The notes beneath the pieces are model-generated. The model had not been told where the DNA came from. It ran no database searches and worked only from the letters and a program-made list of their open reading frames with translations. Shown one piece after another: positions 50,664 to 59,515 of a stretch of 64,000 nucleotides of DNA. A program made the position numbers and the translations under genes. Numbering within the stretch: the stretch's first letter is position 1; every line of letters starts with the position of its first letter. Source of the DNA: an uncultured Acidobacteriia bacterium (GTDB taxonomy: Bacteria; Acidobacteriota; Terriglobia; Bryobacterales; Bryobacteraceae); assembly GCA_903851195.1 (NCBI GenBank), contig CAINNJ010000049.1, positions 124,001 through 188,000 on the forward strand, read 5' to 3'.

Positions 50664-51398
50664 ATGCACATACTCAGCGGCAAAGGCCATTGGCCCAAGA
50701 TCGTTTTCACGTCCGATTTCCATCAGCTCGTTCGGGGCGACCTGATGCCGGGAACCTGCGCCATCCAGTACGACCCTCTCCGGATCGTCCCCGAAAGCGA
50801 GGTCCGGAAACTGCCTGCCACGCAGAGACCGGTGACGGCGTTCGTCCGTTGCCTCCCCGGCGGGGAGCTGTGGCAAGGCGAAATGCGGTTTGCCCCGGCC
50901 GCCACGCTGCTGCTGGACGAAGATTCCACGGGAGGCGGCACCATGCTCACGACAGGTTGCCCAGTCCCGAACGCATGCGACGAACTGGAGTGCTGGTTCT
51001 CGTATGTGGACGACAGCGGCAACACCCTCTGGGACAGCGCGATGGGCGCGAATTACCGGCTGCGCTTCCCGTCTCACGATATTCGGATCGAGCAGGCGGA
51101 AATCGAGGCCCGCGCGAATGAAGCGCAGGATCTTTTCCGGCTGCGGGTGGAAAGCGTCGGCACGGTGGATTCCGTGCTGCTGCGCTGGCGGTACGCCAAC
51201 GCCATCAATTCGGTGCGGCACGAGTGTCCGCTCACGCCCGCCGCGGACGGGGACAAGAAGGTCTGGACGCCTCCGGGGGGTGAACTGGGCGTTTCCTGGG
51301 ACACGCCGCTGGCATTCGATCTGGTTTACTACGTGGCCGGCCACAAACACACCGACGACAACCAGGGCAACTGGTACGTGGTGAGCAGACCGAACTGA
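50664..51398 (+). CDS. DUF6209-like beta-sandwich protein
   Basis: This 244-residue protein appears to hold two beta-rich domains. The first (about 10-135) resembles DUF6209: IVFTSDFHQLVRGDLMPG, IQYDPLRIVPES, AFVRCLPGGELWQGEMRF and ELECWFSYVDDSGNTLWDS, then MGANYRLRF. The second (about 140-244) ends in FDLVYYVAGHKHTDDNQGNW. No catalytic motif or signal peptide is visible. Family members are uncharacterised. The gene lies 31 bp after the GH31 gene, preceded by GGAGAA, and is followed by the ECF sigma factor gene, so it probably belongs to the same transcript as the GH31 enzyme. Confidence 0.7.
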   Translation: MHILSGKGHWPKIVFTSDFHQLVRGDLMPGTCAIQYDPLRIVPESEVRKLPATQRPVTAFVRCLPGGELWQGEMRFAPAATLLLDEDSTGGGTMLTTGCPVPNACDELECWFSYVDDSGNTLWDSAMGANYRLRFPSHDIRIEQAEIEARANEAQDLFRLRVESVGTVDSVLLRWRYANAINSVRHECPLTPAADGDKKVWTPPGGELGVSWDTPLAFDLVYYVAGHKHTDDNQGNWYVVSRPN

Positions 51399-51578
51399 AA
51401 AAGTTCGGTTTCCATCCACTGCATATTTATTTTTTTCGCGCTTGTCCTGTCCGGCCGGTTTTTCGCGCTTCAATCTGTGATGGTTGAACAGGCGCAGGAC
51501 GCGGCAGCCCGGGCTCACCCCGGCCCGGCTGACCGGGATGGACTTTTTAGCACCGGTGTATGCTACGTTTACTCTCCT

Positions 51579-52166
51579 ATGGAAACAGGGCGGGCGGAAA
51601 CGGCGCGGGGCGAAGTCACTTTTTTATTGAATCGCGTTTCGAACGGCGAAAGGGACGCGGAGGAAGCCCTGCTGCCACGGGTCTACTTCGAACTTCACCG
51701 CCTCGCTCTTTCACGCCTGAAAACCGAGCGGCGGGGACACACCCTGCAGGCCACGGCGCTGGTGAACGAAGCTTACCTTCGTCTTTGCGGCGCGGGCGGG
51801 CGGCAGTTTGAGAACCGCGCGCACTTTTTCCGTCTGTCCGCCCGGATGATGCGGCGAATCCTGGTGGATTATGCGCGTAAACGGGGCGCCTCAAGACGCA
51901 ACGGCGGTGGCACGCTCTGCTCTCTGGATGAAGCGATTGTGATCGCTCCGGAACAATCCGACAATGCCGTCCGCGTGGATGAACTCCTCGAGGAACTGGC
52001 CAGACTCAACGCCCGGCAGGCCCAGGTTGTCGAGATGAAGTTCTACGGGGGTCTGAACGAGGCGGAAATCGCGGCCGCGCTGGGCATACATATCCGCACG
52101 GTTCGCCGCGACTGGCTGCTGGCGCGCGCGTGGCTCCACGAACAGCTCAGTTCGTCTGTTTCCTGA
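51579..52166 (+). CDS. ECF-type RNA polymerase sigma factor (TIGR02999-like)
   Basis: This 195-residue regulator has ECF sigma regions 2 and 4. VYFELHRLALSRLKTERRGH and TLQATALVNEAYLRL give the region 2 start; the MMRRILVDYARKRGASRRNG segment follows. The C-terminal helix-turn-helix (LNARQAQVVEMKFYGGLNEA, EIAAALGIHIRTVRRDW) binds the -35. The LQATALVNEAYLRL motif is typical of the subgroup expanded in Acidobacteria and Planctomycetes, usually next to Ser/Thr kinases. Such a kinase gene follows directly here. There is no anti-sigma factor gene. The ATG at 51579 lacks a Shine-Dalgarno; the frame is open further upstream without family similarity. Confidence 0.92.
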   Translation: METGRAETARGEVTFLLNRVSNGERDAEEALLPRVYFELHRLALSRLKTERRGHTLQATALVNEAYLRLCGAGGRQFENRAHFFRLSARMMRRILVDYARKRGASRRNGGGTLCSLDEAIVIAPEQSDNAVRVDELLEELARLNARQAQVVEMKFYGGLNEAEIAAALGIHIRTVRRDWLLARAWLHEQLSSSVS

Positions 52167-52183
52167 AACCCGTGGATCCGGCG

Positions 52184-55000
52184 ATGGAAAGATCGGACTG
52201 GGACCGGGTAACCAGGCTCTTCGAACGTTTACTCGAAGGCGCGGAGCCCGAGGCTCTTCTCGCGGCGGAACCCGACCAGGCCGTCCGCGAGAAGGTTGCG
52301 GCGCTCTGGCGTCACCACTGTTCCGCTGAAACGGAAGAGTACCTTGCCGAGGCTGTAGGTTTCGAGGTTGGCATGGTATTTTCCATCGGGCAGATTTTGA
52401 TGGACCGCTTTCATATCGAAGCGCGGCTGGGCACGGGCGGTATGGGCGAGGTTTATCTCGCCTGGGATGCCCGAATGGAAGATCGCGTCGCGCTGAAGAC
52501 GATCGCCCGCCTGCTTGCCCCCTCGGCGCCGATACGGAGACGCTTTACCGCGGAAGTTCTGAATGCCCGCCGAATCACGCACCCGAATGTCTGCCGCATC
52601 TACGAACTGTTCGAAGAAGGAGAAGTCGCCTTCTTCAGCATGGAATACGTGCCGGGAACGCCGCTTTCCTCCATCGCTTCACTCACCCCGGCGAACGCGG
52701 TCACCCTGGTGCGACAAATGGCCGAAGCGCTCCATGCCGCGCATCAGACCGGCGTGGTGCACGGCGATTTCAAGCCATCCAACGTGATGGTGGTCGGCCC
52801 CGAGGCGGCAAACCCTCGCGCCGTGATCATGGACTTCGGGCTGGCGCGGGCACTGGACAGAACGTTGCATTCCTCGCTCGGCGCGGGCAACGAAGGTTTG
52901 TCTCTGCAGGCGGGAACTCTCGACTACATGGCCCCCGAACTCCGCGCCGGAGAGCAACCGACCGTTCGAAGCGATATCTACGCATTCGGCAAGGTCGCCG
53001 AGCACCTTCTGCCTTCGGACCGCAAATGGAAGGAGTGTACCCAGGAAATCGCGGACCGGCGGCCCGCCAGTCTGGAAAATGTAATCCGCCATCTGCAGCC
53101 GCGCCCGACCCGGCGTTACTGGCTGGCCGGACTTTCCCTGACGGCGGCCGCGGTGGCTTCCCGCTTCACCTTCGGCCATTCCGGCGGCTTCGGCTTCAGC
53201 CTTCCCGTCAACGCCCGGGTGCTAGTCAACGGCTTCCGCTTTCCGGCCAATGAGTCCGCGTCCGCAAAACTGATTCGCGGCGCCATGCTCACCGCGCTGC
53301 AGCAGACGCACAGAGGCCATTTCATTTCGGATGACGATCTGCTTCCCGTACTGGCACGGCTGCGAATCGGCGCCGGAGCGCCGCTCACGGGAGAGGCTCT
53401 GGAAAAGGTTCTGAAAGAGACCAGGGCCGAATTCCGGCTGGAGGGCGATGTGCGGCGGTCCGCGCAACGGTTTTCACTCGGCGTGCGGCTGCTTTCCTCC
53501 GGATCGCAAACCCTTCTGGAGGCCTCTTTCAGCGACGAGCCAGGCCCTGTCTCGCTGGCTCAGACGGCGGCCCTTTGGATTCGAAGCGCGAGCGGTGAGT
53601 CAGCGCGATCCATCGAGGCCAGCCCGTCGGACATCCGGACGTTGACGTCGTCCGCGCCCGAGGCGCTGCAAAAGTACTACGAAGGAATGGAGTATTACGC
53701 GGTGGCCAACATGGACCTCGCTATACTCCTTTTCCGCGAGGCCATACGGATCGACCCCTCCTTCGCGCAGGCCCACAGCATGTTGGGCATGACGCTGAAC
53801 GGGTCCCGCTATGACGAGGCCTTTCGCGAACTGGAAACCGCCCGGGCGCTCGCCGCGAAGCTTCCCCGCAAAGAGCGGGTCGCCATCGAAGTCAATTACT
53901 ATCGCCTCACGGAAGACCCGCGAAAGATGGTCGAGACCGCGACCGAGACCCTGGCCGACCGGCCCGACGAACCGCGCCGTCACGGTCTTCTGGCGCAGGC
54001 CTACAGCGTCTCCGGACGCTATTCCGAAGCCGTGGAATCCTGCCGGAAAGCGCTGGAACTCGCTCCCGACGACTGGATGCAGGTGCTTCGCCTCGAAGAC
54101 ACTTTGGTGGAAGCCGGCCGCTTCTCCGAAGCTCTGGAGGTCTTCCGTGCCGCCCTTGCGCGGCGCGTGGAAAACACATGGATCTACAGCGGCGCGGCTT
54201 CCGCCCTGATTGCGCTGGAACAGTATCCGGCCGCGCTCCGGCACATGGCCGCTCAGCCGGCGTGGGATGGCGGCGCGCTCGACGAACAATTCGTCAAAAT
54301 TCTGACGGGAAACCTGGCGCTTGCCGCCGCGGCCCTGGAGGAGCACCGCGCCTCCGGAATCGACCCGTTGAGCGCGTCCGGCAGCAACGAGTTTCTCTGC
54401 GGCGTGTATTACGCGCTGGATCAGTTCGCGATGGCGCGGAAGTGCCTTTCCGCGATGGCCGACATTCCCGTGTATCCCACCATGGCCGGCGAGTTTGCCC
54501 GCGCGGCTTCCTGGTGCCGCCGCCTGGACGACAGGCCCGCGCTGACGCGCATCCGCGCCGCCGTGAGCGCCCTCGCGAAGCAGTGGCCGAACGCCCGCAC
54601 GGAAGCGCTTGAAACGCATGTGCAGGCGCTGGATTTATGGGCGGCCAACTCCCCGGAAGAAGCGGTCCGCCTTCTTACCGCCGCCGTGGGGAAGGCCTGG
54701 TCCCTCCCCGCTCTCTTCGACCTGGCGGAACTCTGCACCTCCACCGCGCAATGGGAGCTTGCCGCGGAATACTGGGCCAAGTTCGATACTCACAGGGGCA
54801 CCGTGATTGTGAAGGGCTGGTGCCCCGTAATGCTGGTGCTGGGCTGGCTTTACCGCGCCCGCGCCGCCCAGGCCCGCAACGATTTCGCGCTCGCCGGTTC
54901 GTGCGCAAAAAAGGTCCTCGACCACTGGCAACGATTGAATCCACAGCTCGCAATCGTCAGTCAGGCCGGGCGGATTTACCAAACAAGCAAACCGAGCTGA
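52184..55000 (+). CDS. Ser/Thr protein kinase with C-terminal TPR region
   Basis: This 938-residue protein starts with a helical segment, then a kinase domain (about 76-300): LGTGGMGEVY, VALKTI, HGDFKPSNVMV, IMDFGLAR and GTLDYMAPELRAGEQ. The catalytic loop is HGD instead of HRD (residues 193-195), so it is a non-RD kinase; the DFG Asp is residue 217. The C-lobe is short, ending near RPASLENVIRHL. A membrane helix (YWLAGLSLTAAAVAS, about 312) is followed by a domain of about 170 residues and then TPR repeats from about 490 (MDLAILLFREAIRIDP, YSEAVESCRKALELAPDD). It is predicted to pair with the ECF sigma factor upstream. ATG 52184 is preferred over GTG 52172. Confidence 0.9.
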   Translation: MERSDWDRVTRLFERLLEGAEPEALLAAEPDQAVREKVAALWRHHCSAETEEYLAEAVGFEVGMVFSIGQILMDRFHIEARLGTGGMGEVYLAWDARMEDRVALKTIARLLAPSAPIRRRFTAEVLNARRITHPNVCRIYELFEEGEVAFFSMEYVPGTPLSSIASLTPANAVTLVRQMAEALHAAHQTGVVHGDFKPSNVMVVGPEAANPRAVIMDFGLARALDRTLHSSLGAGNEGLSLQAGTLDYMAPELRAGEQPTVRSDIYAFGKVAEHLLPSDRKWKECTQEIADRRPASLENVIRHLQPRPTRRYWLAGLSLTAAAVASRFTFGHSGGFGFSLPVNARVLVNGFRFPANESASAKLIRGAMLTALQQTHRGHFISDDDLLPVLARLRIGAGAPLTGEALEKVLKETRAEFRLEGDVRRSAQRFSLGVRLLSSGSQTLLEASFSDEPGPVSLAQTAALWIRSASGESARSIEASPSDIRTLTSSAPEALQKYYEGMEYYAVANMDLAILLFREAIRIDPSFAQAHSMLGMTLNGSRYDEAFRELETARALAAKLPRKERVAIEVNYYRLTEDPRKMVETATETLADRPDEPRRHGLLAQAYSVSGRYSEAVESCRKALELAPDDWMQVLRLEDTLVEAGRFSEALEVFRAALARRVENTWIYSGAASALIALEQYPAALRHMAAQPAWDGGALDEQFVKILTGNLALAAAALEEHRASGIDPLSASGSNEFLCGVYYALDQFAMARKCLSAMADIPVYPTMAGEFARAASWCRRLDDRPALTRIRAAVSALAKQWPNARTEALETHVQALDLWAANSPEEAVRLLTAAVGKAWSLPALFDLAELCTSTAQWELAAEYWAKFDTHRGTVIVKGWCPVMLVLGWLYRARAAQARNDFALAGSCAKKVLDHWQRLNPQLAIVSQAGRIYQTSKPS

Positions 55001-55021
55001 GTCATCAAGGAGAAAAAGGAA

Positions 55022-55687
55022 ATGTACGATTTTTGGTACGCCACGGGTGTGGCCATTATGCGGCCGAACCTTTTGGATGTGATCGAAGGGGCGCAACCAA
55101 CCTATAAGTTTGTGAAGCGCCGGCTGATCGAGACGGATAAGGACGGCAACGAAACAGAACTGCCGGACGTTCCGGGAAGCGGGCTCATGGAAAAGGAGTC
55201 GGCGACTCGCGTGAGGCTTGCGGTTGCCGGTTTCATCCGGGCTTTTTCGCCCGCGGCCCCTCCGGTGGGAATTTACACTGCCGGGCGCTTCTGCCAGCTC
55301 TTTGCACTGGGACAGTTCAGCAGCAATCACGCCGACAGCACTTTTCGAGACATTATCAACTTCGCCGGTAACGCTTATAAGACAGCTCTCCATGCAGGCC
55401 CGGAAAGCTCGCTGCCCGCGTTTCCCGCCTTTCTCGGTGCAATTCTGATGGACGGAGCCATCGGCGGCAATTTGGCTACTCCATCCGTCGATCAGGAAGA
55501 GGTTGCGGCGGAATTCGACGTTTTGCGGGAAACCCGAGACCGGGAGATCGCGGTGAACTTCGCGGAGCATCCGGACCTGATCAAAGCTTCCCGTTTTTTA
55601 ATGGTGGAGGACCGGAATCCGTGGCAGCGAGGGACCGGCGAACAGATGTTCTTCTGGAAGGACAGGAGCGAACGTGCGATTCCATAG
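55022..55687 (+). CDS. Hypothetical protein, 221 residues
   Basis: I do not recognise this protein. It lacks a signal peptide or clear membrane segment. Sequence features include MYDFWYATGVAIMRPNLLDV, a charged loop ETDKDGNETELPDVPGSG, a moderately hydrophobic part (TAGRFCQLFALGQF, AFLGAILMDGAIGGN) and a C-terminal KASRFLMVEDRNPWQRG. The ATG is preceded by AAGGA/AAAGGAA. Its 3' end overlaps the start of the haem-protein gene by 14 bp, which implies coupled expression. It starts 21 bp after the kinase gene and so probably belongs to the same transcript. Function is unknown, perhaps a partner of the following secreted protein. Confidence 0.7.
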   Translation: MYDFWYATGVAIMRPNLLDVIEGAQPTYKFVKRRLIETDKDGNETELPDVPGSGLMEKESATRVRLAVAGFIRAFSPAAPPVGIYTAGRFCQLFALGQFSSNHADSTFRDIINFAGNAYKTALHAGPESSLPAFPAFLGAILMDGAIGGNLATPSVDQEEVAAEFDVLRETRDREIAVNFAEHPDLIKASRFLMVEDRNPWQRGTGEQMFFWKDRSERAIP

Positions 55688-57176
55688 ACGCTACTGGATT
55701 GCAGGGTTTCTGATGGGCGCGGCCGCAATTTCCAGGCTGCGTCCGTCCCACGCTTCCGCGGCGAATCCCGAAGAGATCCTGGACCTTTACTTTAACCGAG
55801 CGCTGAAGGTTCATGATCTGCCGGAGAACCGGAAACCCGACCAGACGATCATTGAAAAACTCAATAAATCGGATATCGGGGTCGCTTACAAACCCATTCT
55901 TCCGGGGCGCAGCATCCTCATTCACGACTGCAAGCTTACGGAACCGTCCTGGTGCGACAATCCGGCATTTAGTTTCGAGTCGATGTTTCGCGAGGCCGCG
56001 AAAATTGCAAAACCGCGAGTCCTGAATGCCGAGAAACTGGTCACGGCGTGGTACAAAAACCTGACCAACCCGATTCAGGACGCGGTCCTGCCGTTCGACA
56101 CGCTGAGGAAGGCGCCCTTTCAGCTTCTGGCGATTGCCAACCGCATGGACCTGGCGCAACTGGGGGACCCGAGATCAGGCGCCGAAATCCATTTTGCGTA
56201 CGGCCTCAGGCCCGCGCCAGGTGCGACCACAGCTCCGGAAGTACTGGTGATTCTGGAGTTCCGCCTTCCCGAATTCGCGCCAGACAAGTTCAAGGATCTG
56301 GCGACAACCTGGGAGAAACTTTCGCATTCTCCACTCTCTACCTACCAAACCGACCTGCTGGACGCCCTGCAAAAGGCCGGGTTCTCCGCTGATCCGAACA
56401 AGCCCGAAGTGCCGACACGGTTGCGAAGCGTCAGTTCTCGCTTCAATCTTTCGGTGACAGGCTCCGAGTGGGGTCTCTCGCAGCTCACGCTGGACCCGGA
56501 ATCCACCGACGACACGGCGCACAGCCAGTTCGCCAAAGCCAGGCTTGAAGACCAGTTGCTCCCGAACGCGGACCAACTGCAACCCTACCCTGCGCTGTTC
56601 ACTGCGGGCCCGGGCATCCTGCCGGGAGGCACGCTTCATGTCCCCATAGGTGCTGATATCCAGGCGAAATCCGCAATCACCTACAATGCCTACGATATTG
56701 TCAGGCCGCCGGGCGGAGTCTGTGACGCGGAAGGAAACCGCGCGATCCTTGCCATTCAGCAGTGCACGTTCTGTCATGGTTCGGAGACGGGGACCAACTT
56801 CGCCCACATTGCCAATCGCGTGCCGGACGGACCAGGTGTGAAAGCTACGCCGTCCAGGCTGTCCACCTTTCTCGCTGGTAAAGGACGGGACGAATCCACC
56901 GCTCACCCAAACCTTGCGGACCTTTACTACGGCACCGGCCCGGTCAGCGCGGTGGAACTCAGTTACGACGTGTTCCCCCGGGCGGTCGATGGGACCTGTA
57001 CGAAATCGGAACCAAAAACGGTTTACCGCTACTTTCACGACATCGCCCGCAGAACTCTCTTCATGGCAGCGATCCTCACCGACCCGCTGCCGAACAGTTC
57101 GCAGGCTCATCTGAAAAAGGCGAAGCCTTCCGCCCCCGGGGCTGCTTCCAGATTCGGCACAACCATGAAGGACTGA
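55674..57176 (+). CDS. Exported haem-binding (CxxCH) protein, conserved unknown family
   Basis: This 500-residue protein has an N-terminal signal with basic start (MRFHRRYWIAGFLMGAAAIS) and one haem c motif (CTFCH, 364-368). The segment PFQLLAIANRMDLAQLGDPR followed by AEIHFAYGL is a recurring feature of large uncharacterised secreted proteins in myxobacteria and others, usually with a later CxxCHG site. The start is GTG 55674, within the end of the upstream gene, with AGGAG five bases before it. It is the second single-haem protein in this run, after the 45973 gene. The partners are unknown; a role in extracytoplasmic electron transfer or substrate oxidation is inference. Confidence 0.8.
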   Translation: MRFHRRYWIAGFLMGAAAISRLRPSHASAANPEEILDLYFNRALKVHDLPENRKPDQTIIEKLNKSDIGVAYKPILPGRSILIHDCKLTEPSWCDNPAFSFESMFREAAKIAKPRVLNAEKLVTAWYKNLTNPIQDAVLPFDTLRKAPFQLLAIANRMDLAQLGDPRSGAEIHFAYGLRPAPGATTAPEVLVILEFRLPEFAPDKFKDLATTWEKLSHSPLSTYQTDLLDALQKAGFSADPNKPEVPTRLRSVSSRFNLSVTGSEWGLSQLTLDPESTDDTAHSQFAKARLEDQLLPNADQLQPYPALFTAGPGILPGGTLHVPIGADIQAKSAITYNAYDIVRPPGGVCDAEGNRAILAIQQCTFCHGSETGTNFAHIANRVPDGPGVKATPSRLSTFLAGKGRDESTAHPNLADLYYGTGPVSAVELSYDVFPRAVDGTCTKSEPKTVYRYFHDIARRTLFMAAILTDPLPNSSQAHLKKAKPSAPGAASRFGTTMKD

Positions 57177-57238
57177 AAACTACCTTCGCACTCGCCAGGA
57201 ACCCCTGTCTCATGTCATAATCCGCAGATCAAACTGAC

Positions 57239-59461
57239 ATGCCGATTTTAGGTTCGCGCTTCTCCCCCGATGGCACCTCGGTGACGTTCACTCTCGCGTC
57301 GCCGAAGTCCACTCGGGTGGAACTCTGGATCTATGCGGCGCCCGTGGAAGCGGCGCCGATTCTGAAGCGTCCCCTCGCGCGCCAGCCGGACGGAACCCTG
57401 ACCGCCACCCTCACCGTCTCGGAACTGCCCGCCATCCCGCCAGGAGCCGCGATCTTCTACGGCTACCGCGCCTGGGGACCGAACTGGCCCTTCGACGCCG
57501 CCTGGACACCAGGCACTGCCCACGGCTTCGTCGCGGATGTGGATTCCGAGGGCAATCGCTTCAATCCGAATAAGCTGCTGCTCGACCCCTACGCGCTGGA
57601 GGTGAGCCACAACCCCGTGACGCCGCAGCATCCCGATCCCACGGCGTACCTGTCCGGTCCGTCGTTTCGCAATACCGACACCGGGCCTTTCGCGCCGAAG
57701 GGCATCGTGCTCCACATGCCCGCCGGCGATTTCGGCGTCAAACCCACCCACCCGTTCCGCGACGAGATCATTTACGAAGTCCATCTGCGCGGCCTGACGA
57801 AGAACGATCCCGCCGTGCCCGCCCATCTGCGGGGAACCTACGCCGGCTCCGCGCTGCGCGCGGGTTACCTGAAAGACCTGGGCATCACGGCAGTGGAATT
57901 CCTCCCGATTCACGACACACAGAACGCTCTCAACGACGCGCCGCACATGGCCTCGCTGCACAACTACTGGGGCTACGATTCCATCGGTTATTTCGCCCCG
58001 GATCGCCGGTATGCGGCCGACCAGTCGCCCGGCGGCCCTACGCGCGAATGGCTCGCCATGGTGAAGGCGTTCCACACGGCCGGGCTGAAGGTCTACGTCG
58101 ACGTCGTCTACAACCATCACGACGAGGACGATGTCGACCAGGGCTCAGGCACCACCGGGAAGGTATTTACCCTGCGCGGGCTCGACAACCCGAACTATTA
58201 CGAACTCCGCAGCCCTTCGCAGCCGAACTTTTACGAGGACGACAACGGCGTGGGCCCGAATCTGAACTGCGCCACCACGCCGGTGCGCAATCTGGTGATT
58301 GATTCGCTGCGCTACTGGACCCATGCGATGGGCGCCGACGGCTTCCGTTTCGATCTGGCGGCGGTCCTGGGCAACGCCAACGCGAAGGGCGGTTACTCCT
58401 TCAGCGCGGACGACCCGCACAACATTCTGAATCGAGCCGTGGCGGAACTGCCGGCGCGCCCCGCCGCGGGCGGTCCCGGTGTGGATCTGATCGCCGAGCC
58501 CTATACGGCCAACGGCAACGGGCAGGAACAGGGGAAGTTTCCCGTGGGATGGTCCGAGTGGAACGACCGTTTTCGCGACGTCTTCCGCGCGTCCCAGAAC
58601 AAGCTGGGATTCAAGCCGGTAACCCCCGGAGCCATGGCGCTTCGGTTCGCCGGCTCCGACGACCTGTTCGGACCGCGCGGCCGCAAACCGTGGAACTCCG
58701 TGAACTACATCGTGAGCCACGACGGTTTCACCCTGCGCGATCTGTACTCGTTCAATCAGCCGATGAACAACCAGCCATTTCCCTTCGGACCTTCCGACGG
58801 CGGGCGCAGCGCGGCGGACGAGATGTGCTGGGATCACAGCGGAGACCCTGTCCAGCGACTCCAGGCAGTGCGCACCGCGCTTGCGATCCTGCTGCTTTCC
58901 GCCGGCACGCCGATGCTCACAGGCGGCTCTGAATTCTTCCGCACCCAGTTCGGCAATAACAACGCCTTTAATCTGGACACCTCGGCGAACTGGCTGGACT
59001 GGCCGGCGGCGGCAAAGCAGACCGCTCTGACGAACTTTACCCGCAATCTCTGTATGTTCCGCCGCGCGCATGCCTGTCTGCGTCCGAACAATTTCTTCAC
59101 CGGGACCGACCACAACGGCAACGGCCTGAAGGATCTGACCTGGTATACCGATTCCGGCGCCGAAGTCGACCAGGCGTATTTCGCGAATCCCAATAATCAC
59201 TTCCTCGCTTTCCGGCTCGACGGCACGGAGGCGGGCGATACGGCGGTTTCGGTCTACGTGGCTTACAACGGCTGGGTCGATCCGATTACAACGACCATCC
59301 CCGCGCCTCTGGCGGGCAACAGCTGGTTCGTGGTGGGGGACACCTCATCGGCGGCGGAAACGTGGGGGAACATGCGGGCCGCGGGTCAGGAAGTGAAGCT
59401 GACCGGAAATCGGTACGTGGTGAACGGCCGGTCCGTGGTGCTTTTGATCGAGCGCGTTTAG
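57239..59461 (+). CDS. GH13 glycogen/starch debranching enzyme (GlgX/isoamylase type)
   Basis: This 740-residue enzyme hydrolyses alpha-1,6 branches of glycogen or starch. An N-terminal CBM48-like beta domain (FTLASPKSTRVELWIYAAP) is followed by the GH13 barrel: region I DVVYNHHDE, region II GFRFDLAAVLG (nucleophile Asp372), region III LIAEPY (acid/base Glu420) and region IV SHDGF (His494-Asp495). The order and the long insertions fit the GlgX/isoamylase subfamily (GH13_11). No signal peptide is seen, so it acts in the cytoplasm. It follows the haem-protein gene after 62 bp on the same strand as the GH31 enzyme. Together the two could dismantle branched alpha-glucans. There is no strong Shine-Dalgarno before ATG 57239. 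Confidence 0.93.
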   Translation: MPILGSRFSPDGTSVTFTLASPKSTRVELWIYAAPVEAAPILKRPLARQPDGTLTATLTVSELPAIPPGAAIFYGYRAWGPNWPFDAAWTPGTAHGFVADVDSEGNRFNPNKLLLDPYALEVSHNPVTPQHPDPTAYLSGPSFRNTDTGPFAPKGIVLHMPAGDFGVKPTHPFRDEIIYEVHLRGLTKNDPAVPAHLRGTYAGSALRAGYLKDLGITAVEFLPIHDTQNALNDAPHMASLHNYWGYDSIGYFAPDRRYAADQSPGGPTREWLAMVKAFHTAGLKVYVDVVYNHHDEDDVDQGSGTTGKVFTLRGLDNPNYYELRSPSQPNFYEDDNGVGPNLNCATTPVRNLVIDSLRYWTHAMGADGFRFDLAAVLGNANAKGGYSFSADDPHNILNRAVAELPARPAAGGPGVDLIAEPYTANGNGQEQGKFPVGWSEWNDRFRDVFRASQNKLGFKPVTPGAMALRFAGSDDLFGPRGRKPWNSVNYIVSHDGFTLRDLYSFNQPMNNQPFPFGPSDGGRSAADEMCWDHSGDPVQRLQAVRTALAILLLSAGTPMLTGGSEFFRTQFGNNNAFNLDTSANWLDWPAAAKQTALTNFTRNLCMFRRAHACLRPNNFFTGTDHNGNGLKDLTWYTDSGAEVDQAYFANPNNHFLAFRLDGTEAGDTAVSVYVAYNGWVDPITTTIPAPLAGNSWFVVGDTSSAAETWGNMRAAGQEVKLTGNRYVVNGRSVVLLIERV

Positions 59462-59471
59462 TCGAACGCGA

Positions 59472-59500
59472 AAGGCGGCAGAGCGAATCTCCGCCGCCTT
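59472..59500. terminator. Possible bidirectional terminator hairpin
   Basis: AAGGCGGC (59472-59479) pairs with GCCGCCTT (59493-59500) across a 13-base loop, between the convergent debranching and dienelactone hydrolase genes. Neither side has a T-rich tail of more than three bases, so termination is plausible rather than certain. Confidence 0.4.
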
Positions 59501-59515
59501 CTGTCCGGCTTTGGA

